A stretch of 64,000 bases of DNA from the NCBI GenBank assembly GCA_948567375.1, contig OX419758.1, positions 50,659,001 through 50,723,000 on the forward strand, in the 5' to 3' direction. Below, one piece after another: positions 1 through 10,330 of this stretch; position 1 is the first letter of the stretch, and each line of letters starts with the position of its first letter. The notes under the pieces are model-generated. The model did no database searches, was not told the origin of the DNA, and saw only the letters and a list, made by a program, of their open reading frames with translations. A program made the translations under genes and the position numbers. Origin of the DNA: Lunularia cruciata (Eukaryota; Streptophyta; Marchantiopsida; Lunulariales; Lunulariaceae).

Positions 1-727
1 AGATTTACCAATAGCCATTTGTCAAGATGTTATTGTAGTTTTGGACTTGGATGATCCAAAATGTATGAATGAGTGCATGTTCTCAATGGGTAGAGATCTT
101 TTGGAGAGTGATATTGATGAACTTTGAGAACTTGGTGATTGCTTAGCATAAGGATACCTTACAATATGCCACCACTTGAGGAGGAGGTTATAGATCCTAG
201 ATCCATCAAATTCATCCAAGTGACTATGTATATCTATAGCAAAAAACACCAACAACACTTGATGTTTCCACCGGCCGCACTATCTTGAGAGTGCGTGAGG
301 TTGCCATCTGGAGTCCTTGTGTTGGAAGTAGTGATGTTTTTTGGAAGTATAATGTGCACAATTGTACTCCATGCCACCTCCTAAACATTGATGGTACTAT
401 GGACCCAAGCTTGGCACTTGTACAAGCAAGCTTGAGGTGTATGTTATGGGTTTTTTTGGTAGAGCTGCTACTATGTTAGAGTGTGTAGCTATTTGAGAGG
501 ATGGCATATGGCATGTATGACTCCTCCCCTCATGATGGTTCCTCAAGGACAATGGTTATGTCCTAGATGTACTTGATCTATAGCTAGTTCATCCTTTATA
601 TGGTATAGATTGTAGGCGGATGACTTACAATGGGACTTGATAGCACCCTGGCTCCTGATCTTTTGCCCACCATAGGGTATACCATATACTTGGAGTAGAT
701 GGCTATATGGAATAAGAGGAACCTAAC
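1..727. other. no gene recognised
   Basis: Short open stretches occur on both strands, but none shows a recognisable domain or a consistent frame. The first 125 bases read open on the plus strand and then meet stops. It may be decayed transposon sequence continuous with the repeat that follows. Confidence 0.5.
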
Positions 728-2095
728 CAACAGCTAGGGGGGCAATTTTGGTACTTTAGAGTCCATGTATGACTTATGTGTGAGTTGTGTTTCTATAGTG
801 TGATATTGACAACGATATATGTTATGTAGTGATGTATCTATGCATGACAACTTTCATGCCATTTATAGCGTTGCACTTAGATTACTTGGACTCTGGAGTA
901 ATAGTGTTGGTAGTTAGGAGTATTTTGGTATTTACTCATAGACTACTTGTTGATGGACAGATTTTGTGTTTAGGGTACTAACTTCATAATAGGGCCCACC
1001 GTCACTTGCATTGTCTGGACTGTCGAGTGTGCCATCATTGGACCATTAGGGTTTGAGACCTAGCTCAAGTCCAAGGGGTATACTTTCAATGTGCAGCTCC
1101 AGAGAGCTCACTTCTTTGATATTGAGCCTTCGACCTCCTGGCTATGGTGGATAGAGGCTGGTGAGCGTCACCTAGATTCTTTTAGCTAGAGTGGGTATGG
1201 CTTGATTGTAATCAGTGCCTTCTTGTTAGATCATTGAATGATAGATCAAGTACTGATTGAGTATGATTGGAGTTTTATTAAAAAAACTAATTATTGTGGT
1301 ACTTTAGAGTCCATGTACAACTTATGTGTGAGTTGAGATTCTATAGTTTGTGATGTTTACAATGATGTATGTTGTGTAGTTATGTATATATGTATATACG
1401 CATGACAAATTGCTAACTAGGGATGCAATTGTGGCACTTTAGAGTTCATGTATGACTTATTTGTAAGTTGTGCTTCTATAATATATGATGTTGATAGTAA
1501 TGTATGTTGTGTAGTAATATATACACACATGATAACTATCACAACATTTGTAGCACCAAAGCTAGGTTGCTTGGGATGTTAGAGTGGTAGTGTTGGTAGT
1601 CATAGGTATTTTAGTAGTTACTCATGGATTACTTGTTGGCAGTCTGATTTTATGTTAGGACTATTGATCACATGGTTGGACTTACCATCATTTGCACCGT
1701 TTGCACCATCAAATGTGCAATTAGCAAGGCCATTAGGGCTGGAGACCTAGGTTAAGAAAGAGGTATACCTTCAAAGTGCATCTCTAGAGAGCTCACTTTT
1801 CTAATGTTGAGCCTTTGAGTTCTTGGGTATGGTGGACAGAAGCTATTGGGTGCCACTTGGAGTCTCTTAGCTAGAGTGGGTGTGGCTTGATTCTAATTAG
1901 TATCCAATTGTTGGCAGATTGTTGAGTGAAGGATCAAGTACATACTTGATTTCAGTGTGATTCAAGTGAAAAATAAACTTATTGTTATGGCACTTTAGAG
2001 TTTATGTATGATTTATGTGTGAGTTGTGCTTCTATAGTGTATGATGTTGATAGAGATGTATGTTGTGTAGCAATATGTATATGCATGATAGAGAA
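728..2095. repeat. diverged tandem repeat, about 681 bp unit, two copies
   Basis: A block starting near 728 (ctaggggggcaattttgg) recurs near 1409 (ctagggatgcaattgtgg), and similarity continues through both units, for example the shared stretches around ctccagagagctcac, tatggtgga and ggtgtggcttgatt. Each unit also has a roughly 110 bp motif at both ends (cores actttagag and gtgagttgtg, at about 751, 1299, 1434 and 1991). The layout is therefore repeat-internal-repeat, twice over. Many substitutions separate the copies, so the duplication is old. Short terminal direct repeats around a non-coding interior resemble a small non-autonomous LTR element (TRIM-like) duplicated in tandem. This is inference, because termini and target duplications were not resolved. 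Confidence 0.6.
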
Positions 2096-2099
2096 TGCA

Positions 2100-2547
2100 C
2101 AAGTAGCTTAATTTGTAGACTTTGTTTCTCTAAACTCTAGGAAGATTCAGGCAAACATCAATGAGTGCATGCACACACACACCCTCATCAACATCCTCAA
2201 TGATGCACCATTATCAAATAGAGCTAGGATTCTTTCATGTGGTAGGAAAGGCTCTGGAGCTTGGCTCCTTGATTTTCCTTTGATAGAGGATTTTTGTTTC
2301 ACATATGAGGAGTTCTCCAATGTACTTTGTTTATGTTTAGGTATCTCCAATCCAACCTTGATAGGGCTCCCAGACCGATGTGGGAGCCGGTCTGGAAGGA
2401 TGCAAAAGGCATAGATATTTTACAATGTGCTATAGGAGGAGAACCCACTAGGGTTCATGATGCCATTCAAGACACTATGGCATATCTTCTTTGTACCACA
2501 TGGTCCCAGGTTTAGATTGAGTGGTGGTTGGACTTACCATGTCCAGC
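2100..2547 (+). pseudogene. LINE C-terminal fragment, first part (LINE-B)
   Basis: Plus-strand frames encode an R-I-L-S-C-G-R-K-G-S-G-A-W-L block and, after a frame change, C-x-x-G-G-E-P-T-R-V-H-D-A-I-Q-D. The latter matches the C-x-x-G-G-Q-R-x-x-x-H-D-A-I-R-D block that follows the zinc knuckle in the minus-strand LINE copies elsewhere in this window. The fragment stops at the solo LTR at 2548 and resumes beyond it and beyond element A (9139-9720). If both insertions are skipped, the frame runs on without a stop across both sites, which supports one LINE broken by two later insertions. It is frameshifted and not functional. The family is related to, but distinct from, L0-L5. Confidence 0.6.
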
Positions 2548-3288
2548 TGTAATACTCCGAGGACAAGAGAAGAGAGAAAACTCAGATTGCACACTCAAAC
2601 ATTCGATGCCCCAAGGGAGCACCTTCTCTTTATTATATAGACAAAGAGGATCTCCTACAAGGAAGCTACACCATAGGATTAGGGACACAGATAGGTGACA
2701 TGTCAGCAAGCTCCACCCTTGGATTACTTACTTGGATGGGTGACCTGTCTGGTCTAGGTCCTATCTGGTTGGTCAAACGAGCTTTGACCGAAGGGAATCT
2801 TTTAGGGAATCTTCTTGTAGGAATCTCATAATCACATGAGTAAGGTACCGTTGGAAAGCTCTCGACGAGACAAACCAGGGGGGGAGAGAAGGCCAGCCAT
2901 TCCTTTGTCGGGGGGGGGGATCTGCACATTTTCGAGGCCTAATTCATCCGTTTAGGCCTCCAAAATTGCCTTCAAAGATTTCAAGTATATTTTGGTTCCT
3001 ACTCTATTAGTAGAAGTCCCCTTTTGGTGATACCTCTTTCTGATCTGTTTAGTCCATCATGTGTAACATCCTTCCAGATGTTACCAAACCAATTCTCACC
3101 TTTAAATCATATGTCTAGCTATTGGTTCTAAGGTTCTCAAGTCTATTTTGGTTTCTGCCCTATTAGTAGAAGTACTCTTTTGGTGATACTTCTATCTGAT
3201 CTATTTTGACCATCATGTATAACATTATTCTAGATGTTACCAAACCAAATTTCACATCTAGATCATATGGCTAACCCTTGGTATTACA
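2548..3288. mobile_element. solo LTR (S1), 741 bp
   Basis: The segment begins TGTAATAC and ends GTATTACA, a perfect 8 bp inverted terminus of TG...CA type. It is flanked by a 5 bp target duplication with one mismatch, ccagc (2543-2547) and ccagt (3289-3293). No coding capacity was seen. It contains a G run near 2910-2920 and internal similar blocks (around 2990-3110 and 3140-3260, each with ctattagtagaagt and ggtgatac). A truncated inverted copy lies at 7728-8215. The insertion interrupts LINE-B. A solo LTR is the simplest reading; a TIR element with the same termini is possible but less likely. Confidence 0.75.
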
Positions 3289-3314
3289 CCAGTCCACAAG
3301 ATGGATGAGAGTTG
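3289..3314 (+). pseudogene. LINE-B sliver between two insertions
   Basis: About 26 bases remain between solo LTR S1 and element A. They keep the LINE-B frame (S-T-R-W-M-R-V) and lead directly into the endonuclease motif that continues at 9139. The last five bases, agttg (3310-3314), are repeated at 9139-9143 and are the likely target duplication of element A. Confidence 0.5.
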
Positions 3315-3417
3315 ATATAAAAGACCAAGACAAGGAGAGAAATAGAAGAATGGAAGATCACACTAGGACGCTTGAATGTAAGAAACTCCAAATGCCTAGC
3401 ATGAGCTTTGGCTTTGG

Positions 3418-3425
3418 TATTTATA
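3418..3425 (-). promoter_or_regulatory. TATA box in LTR of element A
   Basis: The minus strand reads TATAAATA. It lies about 20 bp downstream, in element orientation, of the GAA/TTC arrays, as expected for an LTR promoter. In the other LTR the matching site is CATAAATA (near 8890). Confidence 0.5.
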
Positions 3426-3446
3426 GGGAGCATACAAGGCTCATGA

Positions 3447-3466
3447 GAAGCTTCTTAAGAAGCTTC
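3447..3466. promoter_or_regulatory. 20 bp perfect palindrome, gapped heat-shock-element-like
   Basis: GAAGCTTCTTAAGAAGCTTC is its own reverse complement. It contains GAAnnTTC twice with a 4 bp gap, so it is a non-canonical heat-shock factor site. Confidence 0.5.
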
Positions 3467-3497
3467 CTTGAGTTGCTTTCTTGGAATGCAAGCCAAG

Positions 3498-3515
3498 GAA
3501 GCTTCTAGAAGCTTC
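3498..3515. promoter_or_regulatory. heat shock element, four perfect units
   Basis: GAAgcTTCtaGAAgcTTC has four contiguous alternating GAA/TTC units at 5 bp spacing, the consensus for trimeric heat shock factor binding. A further GAA follows at 3522-3524. The position upstream of the LTR TATA box resembles heat-inducible promoters. Function is inferred only. Confidence 0.6.
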
Positions 3516-3740
3516 TTTCCAGAAACCAACTACTTGGCGTGTTAGTTAAGCTAGTTGGAAGCTTCTAAAAGTTTTCTTCTAGAAATTACCCACTTGGAAT
3601 GCAAGCTAAGCTAGCCAGGAAGTTCCCAAGAGGCTTCCTAGATACTTTTGGAATTTTTTAGGCTAATTTAGCATATTTTCTACTTTGTTAGCCCTAACTA
3701 ACTTTGTAGCTAAATTCCATATTGTTATATATTCCCCCAC

Positions 3741-5290
3741 CGCTAGTTGGTGATATCCTCATTGCCATTAAAGCTTCAAACTCTTGGATGGGCATTTTTG
3801 CATTCTAGAGATGAGAAAGGGGTTCCCATGTGGCATCATGAAGAGAATACTCTTTCCAAAGGACCCTTGTACTCCATATGTTGTCAGTGGCTTCATTGGA
3901 TATGGCAACGTGCAAGGATACGATCAATTTTGCATTCCTCATGATCATTGATAGGAACAAGAGGAGGAGGAGGTTGAACACAAGAGGAAAAATAAGATGG
4001 GTTAAGAACAAAGGGTTTCAACTTAGAAACACAAAAGACAAGGTGGATGCATATATGACAAGACAAGGCAAGTTGATAAGCAACAAGAGAGATGATTTGG
4101 GTGACATCAAAGGGTCCTATCCAATTAAGGGAAATTTTACAAACTTGGGTATCAAGTGGGAAGAGTAGGTTACTAGAGGAGAGCATGAACTTATCACCAA
4201 CTTGAAAGGTGAGATCACAACAATAGTTTCCACATATTGTTTTTGGAAATTTTGAGCAACAAGGAGATGCGATTAGGCTTGTTGGAGGGATGGAGATATG
4301 GTGGTCAAGAAGGTGAAAGTATGGGGAACATGAGATGGAGGAGGTACAAGAAGGGAATCTGGAACAAGTGGATCTTGGCCAAAATTGAGGGAGAAAGGAG
4401 AGAATCTGGTGCTTGCATATTTGGAATTATCATATGCAAACTCCACAATTGCAAGACATTCATCTTAATTTGTATGGTGGATGTTGATAAAGGCATGAAG
4501 CATATCCTCCAAGGTGTAATTTGCATGTTCAATTTTTCCATCAGTTTGAGGATGATAGGCCATGGATAAAGTAAGCTTGGTGCCAAGTATCTAGAAGAAT
4601 GTTTGCCAAAATTTCCTAATGAATCAAGGATCATGGTCAAAGATGAGTAAGCGGGGCATCCCATGATGCATGAAGATACTATTGAAGTAGATTTGTGCTA
4701 ATGTTAGAGCATCCATGGTATCAACAATTGGTGCTAAATGGTTTTGCTTACTAATCTTATCCACAAACACCACAATCACTTTGTGACCTTGCTTTGTCTT
4801 GGCAAGGATGTGATGAGATCCAAGCTCACGTGTTCCCATTGAGTAGATAGAATGGGTAGTGGTTGAAGGAGTACACTTGGTTTTAGGTTGCTAGCCTTGT
4901 TGCATTGGCAACTTTCACATAATTGAAACAAACTCTCAACTATCTTGTGTCATGTAGGGCCACTACTATTGGCATTGGAGAGTACACAAGGTCTTGTCCA
5001 CACCCATGTGACCAATGGTTGATAAATTATGGGCTTCTTGGAGATGCACAAGTCAAAGATCACCCTTGGCTGGAAAATAAATCCAGTTCTCATAGAATAA
5101 GAGGACTTCCTTGTAGGAGAAGGTGTTGTACTCCTTTTTGCATGCAACAAGATGACCTTGTACCATCTGAAAGAAAGGATCCTGTTGTAAAGTTGTCTTA
5201 AACTTGGTTTGGACTTTGGAGTCAACTAATACCATCATAATTGCTGCCTTGATGAGAAGAAGAGACTTCAAATTAGGTCATCATGATAGG
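3741..5290 (-). pseudogene. integrase remnant of element A
   Basis: Broken minus-strand frames at 5053-5271, 4624-4839 and 4305-4664 resemble successive parts of a Ty3/gypsy integrase. The 5053-5271 part ends in a segment like the region before the zinc-binding domain. The 4624-4839 part carries an integrase-core-like stretch (V-I-V-V-F-V-D-K-I-S-K, then H-H-G-M-P-R-L-L-I-F-D-H-D), where the first and second catalytic acidic positions would lie. Frames change several times and no full D,D-35-E domain survives. It lies 3' of the RT remnant, as expected. Confidence 0.6.
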
Positions 5291-5299
5291 GCATTAGGG

Positions 5300-6480
5300 A
5301 TGACATAAAACCAATTGGGTTTGTACTCAGGTTTGATGTCAAAAAAAACTGTAGTTGTTCCTCCCATCAATGATGTCAACTCTTCATGTGTTCCAAGTGT
5401 AATGTCTACAAAAATAATTTGTGATCAATTTGCATGATCACTTGCTTCCTCAAGAGATAATGCCTCCATACCTTGGTGACATATACCATTGCAAGTTGTT
5501 CTTGATCTCTCAAGTAGAGTACTTCCTTAGTTGGTGAGACACAAATGCTATGGGATGTAAGCTATCTAGGAATTCCTACTACAACACTACTCCAATTGCA
5601 AAGTTGGAAGCATCAAAATCAACCATTGGAAGGTGGTTGAGGATCATATGGTTGAAGAATAGGTCTTGAAGATACCATATGTTTCAACTTCTGGAATGCT
5701 TCTTCATGCTTGGTGGTCCACTAAAAGCTTGAGTTCTTCCCCAAGAGATCAGTCAATGGTGAGGCCACATAAGCATAATAGTGGATGAACCATCGGTAAA
5801 AATTGGCCAATCCATTAAATGCCCTTACTTCTATAGTATCCTTTGGAGTAGGCCAATAAAAAATGGCCTTGATTTCTCCTCTTCCATCTTGATCCCCTTT
5901 GATGAGATCTTGTGACCCAAGAAGATAACTTCCTTCTACCAAAAGGCACACTTTGACTTCTTGAAGTAAAATTTCCACTGTCATAGTCATCCTAGGACTT
6001 CTTGCATGTGATTCATGTGTTCTACCTTTTTCTTACTATAAAGTAAGATATCATCCAAGAGCACCATCACATTTTGATCTAATTTTCCATCCAACACCCA
6101 ATGCATTCTTCACTATTTATTTATTGAGCTCACGGGAGTCAATATAAAAATAAAGTCCTCCATCCTTCTTTGGAACAAATAGTACTAGTGCTCCCCAAGA
6201 AGATGTACTATGTTGTATGAAATCCTTCTCCAACAACTCCATATGTGTTGTTTGTAACTCCTTCAACTCCTTTGGTGAGAGCTTATAGATTGGTCTACTC
6301 ACTAGAGTATTCCCTATGAATAACTCAATCTTGAAGAGCATGTCACAATTGGAGGGTAATCCCTTCAGTAGATCATCCATAAACACATCCGTAAACTCCC
6401 AAACTATTTGATCAACCATTGCTTGATGAGGTTCCAGACTCTCCTCAAATTCTCCTTGTGCAATTGGCTTGATCTACACC
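5300..6480 (-). pseudogene. reverse transcriptase / RNase H remnant of element A
   Basis: The minus-strand frame 6117-6419 encodes the start of a gypsy RT (S-P-K-E-L-K-E-L, then F-I-Q-H-S-T-S-S-W-G-A, then V-P-K-K-D-G-G). The frame 5721-5990 encodes the RT end and connection (W-P-T-P-K-D, then V-R-A-F-N-G-L-A-N-F-Y-R-W-F-I). In the + strand text around 6040-6060, the F/Y-x-D-D region is recognisable only in disrupted form. Frameshifts and stops between the pieces make it non-functional. Confidence 0.65.
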
Positions 6481-6485
6481 ACAAA

Positions 6486-6670
6486 AATAGACTTATCCTC
6501 CTCTAAAGCTTGCTCTATGGCTACTTTACTAACAAACTTCCCATCAAGGGACTCATCTCCCTTCAAAGCTTGCGCCATGGTTGCTTTCTTAACAAACTTC
6601 CCATGTTGGGACTCATCTCCCTCAAAGCTTGCTCTATGTCTACCTTCCCAATAAACTTCCCATCTTGGGA
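6486..6670 (-). repeat. 60 bp tandem repeat, three copies, in element A
   Basis: Units starting near 6505, 6565 and 6624 share aaagcttgc, ctat/ccatg, aacaaacttccca and gggactcatctcc. The period is 59-60 bp, equal to 20 codons. It lies between the protease and RT remnants. Confidence 0.75.
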
Positions 6671-6760
6671 CTGACTATATGTAGATGTCTTACTCATATG
6701 TGCCAAACAACCCAATCAAAAATTCCTACCTTGGTGTTATACTTGAATTTGTCGTCGGTT

Positions 6761-7102
6761 CTAATCAAATTGAACCTTATGATATTCAAGCCAAGGTAGA
6801 CCTAGAAGGACATCATAGTGTAGAGGTGCAAACCTCATACACTCCAAATAATCTTTCCCAATCTTAAAGGTAATAATATAGAAGGTACGGAATGCAAAAC
6901 ATTTTCTACCATCCGCCATCATCAATCTACTTTCAATTACTAACTTAGTAGGAATATATAATTCCTTTGCCAATTGCATGGACAAGCAATTTTTTGAACT
7001 TCCCAAATCAACCAAAATCTTAGAACCATGATTAGATATCATACCTTGCAAGTGAAGCAAACTTGCATAGGTTGAGCCTTTAATCCCATTGGAACTAATC
7101 AA
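6761..7102 (-). pseudogene. aspartic protease remnant of element A
   Basis: The frame encodes I-L-V-D-L-G-S-S (active-site position, normally D-[ST]-G-[AS]) and later D-V-L-L-G-L-P-W-L-E, the hallmark block near the end of Ty3/gypsy retropepsins. It is 113 codons long and open, but the active-site triplet is D-L-G and the surrounding polyprotein is broken. It lies just upstream of the RT remnant on the same strand. Confidence 0.7.
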
Positions 7103-7727
7103 GTTTCCAACAGATGACTCAAAATCTCCTACTATGATTTCTCATTTCTCTGATCATTTTGCTCCACAAACTCCATCAGGATGATTTTTCAAGGTCACCT
7201 ATTCCTGAGTGGACATTCAATAATATGATGTCCAATTTAGTGATAATAGAAAAAACCACCATTCTATCATAGCTTTTCTTATCCGTAGTGCCAAGTGGTC
7301 TCCACTGAATGGCATCAATCTCCATTGGTGCCGGCTCCTCCACCTGTATGTAGTGTATTTGTAGGTTCTATGGAGGTCGAGGTCAAGACCAAGTTGTTGC
7401 AACCAAGGAATCAAATCGTTCTGCCAGTTACATTGCTTCCTCCAAGTGTTGTGGCTCTCACATAGTTATCTCTAATTTGGTTTGTGACTTCAAGCCCCTC
7501 ACAAGTTGATCCAAAATTTCACCTTCCAATATATCTAGAATTTGCATGATGGTGTTTTGGAATTGCATCATGTAACTTCTCATAGAGCAAATCTGCTTCA
7601 ACTTTGTCAACCTATCTTGTGCACCTCATGTGGCATTTATAGCTTGGAATTGACCAATTATTGCACTCTTGAATTTTGCACATGTCAAGATTGATGCAAC
7701 AATCTGCCATTTAGCTTGCTCCCTTGG
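7103..7727 (-). pseudogene. probable gag remnant of element A
   Basis: Position between protease and 5' LTR, on the same strand, predicts gag. Only short broken frames remain (such as 7217-7414) and no CCHC knuckle was found. The segment is cut at 7727 by an LTR insertion. Confidence 0.35.
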
Positions 7728-8215
7728 TGTAATACCAAGAACTAGCCATATGATCTAGATGTAAAATTTAGTTTAGTAACATCAGGAATGATGTTGTACA
7801 TGATGGTCAAAATAGATCAGATAAAATATCACCAAAAGTGTACTTCTACTAATAGGGCAAAAACTGAAATAGACTTCACCTTAGAACCAATAGCTAGACA
7901 TATGATTTAAAGGTTAGAATTGGTTTGGTAACATCTAGAAGGATGTTACACATGATGGATTCGATAGATCAAAAAGAGGTATCACCAAAAGGGGACTTCT
8001 ACTAATAGGTAGGAACCAAAATATATTTGAAATCTTTCAAGGCAATTTTGGAGGCCTAAACGGATGAATTAGGCCTCAAAAATGTGCATTTTCCTCCCCC
8101 CCTTCCAAATTAAGGAAAGGCTGGCCTTCTCTCCCCCCTATTTTGTCTCGTTGAGAGCTTTCCAATAGTATCTCATCCACGTGATTTTGAGATTCCTATA
8201 GGAAGATTCTTTAAT
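7728..8215. mobile_element. truncated inverted copy of solo LTR S1 (S2)
   Basis: It starts TGTAATAC and is the reverse complement of about 2800-3288. Shared landmarks include gaccatatgatctagatg-like, ctactaatag, gcctaaacggatgaattaggcct and ggctggccttctctcccccc. About 250 bp present in S1 is missing at its right end. It lies inside element A, so it arrived later or was truncated there. Confidence 0.75.
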
Positions 8216-8786
8216 CGCCACCATAGCTTTGTTACTCTATCCAATTGGCTGGAAGCCAAGAGAATATGTTTCTTTTCATCTTGAAGATTGGTAGCTTTGA
8301 AATAACATTCACAATCAAACACAAAATTCTCCATTGCACTTAGGAGATTCTTGCCTTAAAAAACCTTGGGTTTTGGAAATCAGATTTGGTCTTCTCCTTC
8401 TCAAATTGATACTCTTTCTACCTACTCTTTTTTTCAATGATCTTTTTCATCCAACAATCAAGTAAGGTGCTCAATTTTTGGCTCCATAGTAATGATAACC
8501 TCAAGCATTGCCGCTATGGTTACTACTCTTTCACACTACACCTCCAATCTATCTAATTTATTAACACATAGATGCAACACATCAATATTTCTCTATAAGT
8601 TACAACTGGAAGTACCAAGGGATCCTTGGACAAGGTGATTGTATTCAAAAAATCTTGCTCAAATTGTGAGGTGATGAACTATGTGAAATGATGTTTGGAT
8701 AGTACTTGGACACAAAAATCCCAATGGCTTGGCAGAAATGGATTTGGTGATCCATAGATTCCATCCATCCCATTCTTGCTAATATG
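8216..8786 (-). other. 5' internal region of element A
   Basis: This lies between the LTR insertion S2 and the 5' LTR. It is low-complexity, broken sequence with no open frame. No convincing tRNA primer-binding site was found next to the LTR at about 8780. Confidence 0.4.
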
Positions 8787-9138
8787 AATGTAAAAGACCT
8801 AGACCGAGGAGAAAAATAGGAGAATGGAAGATAAGATTAGGACACTTGAGTGTGAGAACTCCAAATGCCTAGTATGAGCTTCAGCTTTGGTATTTATGGG
8901 GAGCATACAAGGCTTATGAGAAGCTTCCTTGAGCTGCTTTCTTGGAGTGCAAGCTAAGTTAATTGGGAAGTTTTAAGAAGCTTCATTCTAGAAGTTGTCT
9001 ACTTTGCGTGCAAGCTAAGCTAGTCGGGAAGTTCCCCAAGAAGCTTCCTAGATACTTTTGGAATATTCTAGGTTAATTTGGAATATTTTTTACTTCATTA
9101 GCCCTAACTAACTTCGTTGCTAAATTCCATATTGTTAA
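8787..9138 (-). repeat. 5' LTR of element A
   Basis: Direct-repeat partner of 3315-3728, shorter because of deletions in the AAGCTT-rich part. It retains GAAgcTTC motifs (near 8921 and 9034) but not the four-unit array. It is followed by agttg, the probable target duplication. Confidence 0.7.
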
Positions 9139-9720
9139 AGTTGGCATTGTCACATTCATGGACGGTCATCGTACTCTATATGATGTGGCGGTTGCAAACC
9201 ACTTGCAAGCAAAAACACTAGCATGAGTGGGCATTCAGGCAGGAGTAACAATGACCATCGTAGCTCAAGGAGAGGAGGATGATTATGCTTCCCGGCTTGC
9301 TTCCAATACCTTTGGCTATAGAGGTTTTTGGGCACCATCATCATCATTTTGATGTGCTGCTTAGGGAAGCATCTCAAGTTCCTTGCAGAGGAGAGGGGCT
9401 ATGACTGTCTCTCAAGCCATGCTCATCTCTTACTTTTGACAAAGGGTCTCTGCCACACTACAACGCTCTTGGGCATGGGCTCTTCATAGAGGGGCAGCGG
9501 TGAGAGTGCCCATTACATCTATTGACCTCTCCACTCACTTACCAGATGTACCATTAGAAGACCTCTATCACTCGGTCTAGCGGTACATGTCTTGTTTTTC
9601 TGGTTGCTTTGGCCCATCCCCTTGGGTGAGCTTGGTGTGGGGTCTTGGTTTTGCTTGGGTATGGTGTGTCGAGGGGCTTCTTTGGGCTGGGTGCTTTGTA
9701 TTCCTCATTTTTCCTTTCAG
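9139..9720 (+). pseudogene. LINE-B C-terminal fragment, second part (endonuclease region)
   Basis: One plus-strand frame runs from the junction to about 9590 with a few stops. It opens with a block in which R-V-(D/G) is followed by 12 residues and then D-V-A-V-A. This matches the R-A-D-X12-D-V-V-V endonuclease motif of L1-L5 and the published (K/R)-P-D-X12-14-(D/E) motif of R2-type elements. Further on, a stop replaces the Arg codon in a Y-F-x-Q-R-V-S-A-T-L-Q block that matches Y-F-R-Q-R-V-S-I-T-L-Q in L4. The fragment continues the plus-strand piece at 2100-2547. At the right junction the first motif residue after R-V reads Gly (GGC); in the left copy it reads Asp (GAT). Confidence 0.6.
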
Positions 9721-9978
9721 GGTATATATCTAGCTTATCTTTACTTGGTAGACAATCGTCTTAGTTGGTAGCTAATTTCTTCGTTTGAAATATCTCTACG
9801 ACTACCACATGAAGTTTCCGTCCTTCACGTTGGTCAAGCAATGAGTCTTAGTACACACGCTCACTTGCAAGAAACTATTTTATAACAGAGCCGAAGTCTA
9901 GAGACGAGCAGGCAGTGGCGTGGACATAAATGTACTAGAGTGAACTTAGATGAACTACTGTGAATTTGTGAATTTTTT

Positions 9979-10032
9979 AGGGCTTAGCCTCATTTTACCC
10001 CTCCTTCTTGTTATCACATGCGATCGCCTTCT
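9979..10032 (+). mobile_element. solo LINE 3' tail, short
   Basis: The sequence from agggcttagcctcattttacc to gatcgcctt matches the LINE 3' end, with an internal deletion of the hairpin around gatggggtcttcccatc. It starts at the GGGGCTTAGCCCC hairpin. Similar flanks (gaatttgtgaatt to the left, gaaatttgtggaa to the right) may be a target duplication. Confidence 0.6.
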
Positions 10033-10224
10033 TTAGAAATTTGTGGAAACAGTGAATCATTAACTCAAAATCCTACGCATTAATCTGAGATGAATTTAGC
10101 ATATACTAATTAAAGCTCTAAACATTCTCACCGTACAAATTTGTTCTTCCCGGTTCCAAGCTTTTAAATATAGTCCTGCTAGCTGTTAATGCATGGATGG
10201 CACGCCACCTAATACCTTTGAAAG

Positions 10225-10310
10225 AAAGAAAAAACTACCGCGTAGGAAAAATGAAGGATGGGAAGACACCGTCAAGCCTAACAAGAGAGAGACAAAAAGT
10301 GTAATACCTT
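10225..10310 (-). mobile_element. solo LINE 3' tail
   Basis: Minus-strand orientation: ctaccgcgtaggaaaa, gaaggatgggaagacaccgtcaagc, gagagacaaaaa. It ends before the GGGGCTAAGCCCC hairpin. Confidence 0.65.
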
Positions 10311-10330
10311 TGAAACAGGATACATTCAAG

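Larger units (their letters stand above)
3315..3728 (-). repeat. 3' LTR of element A
   Basis: This is a direct repeat of 8787-9138. Shared landmarks include aaaagacc, gaactccaaatgcctag, ggtatttat.gggagcatacaaggct, agcttcctagatacttttgga, and the end gctaaattccatattgtta. The left copy is longer, with extra AAGCTT-rich blocks. Read on the minus strand it has a TATAAATA box (3418-3425). Arrays of GAA/TTC units lie upstream of that box. Confidence 0.75.
3315..9138 (-). mobile_element. decayed Ty3/gypsy retrotransposon (element A)
   Basis: Two direct LTR copies (about 3315-3728 and 8787-9138) bound minus-strand remnants in the order protease, reverse transcriptase, RNase H region, integrase, which is the Ty3/gypsy order. 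A purine-rich tract on the minus strand (GGTGGGGGAATATA, just right of 3728) abuts the left, 3' LTR and fits a polypurine tract. A probable 5 bp target duplication, agttg, flanks the element. Frames are broken throughout and the two LTRs differ by many substitutions and indels, so this is an old, dead copy. It contains a later LTR insertion (7728-8215) and sits inside LINE-B. The exact terminal dinucleotides could not be fixed. Confidence 0.75.
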
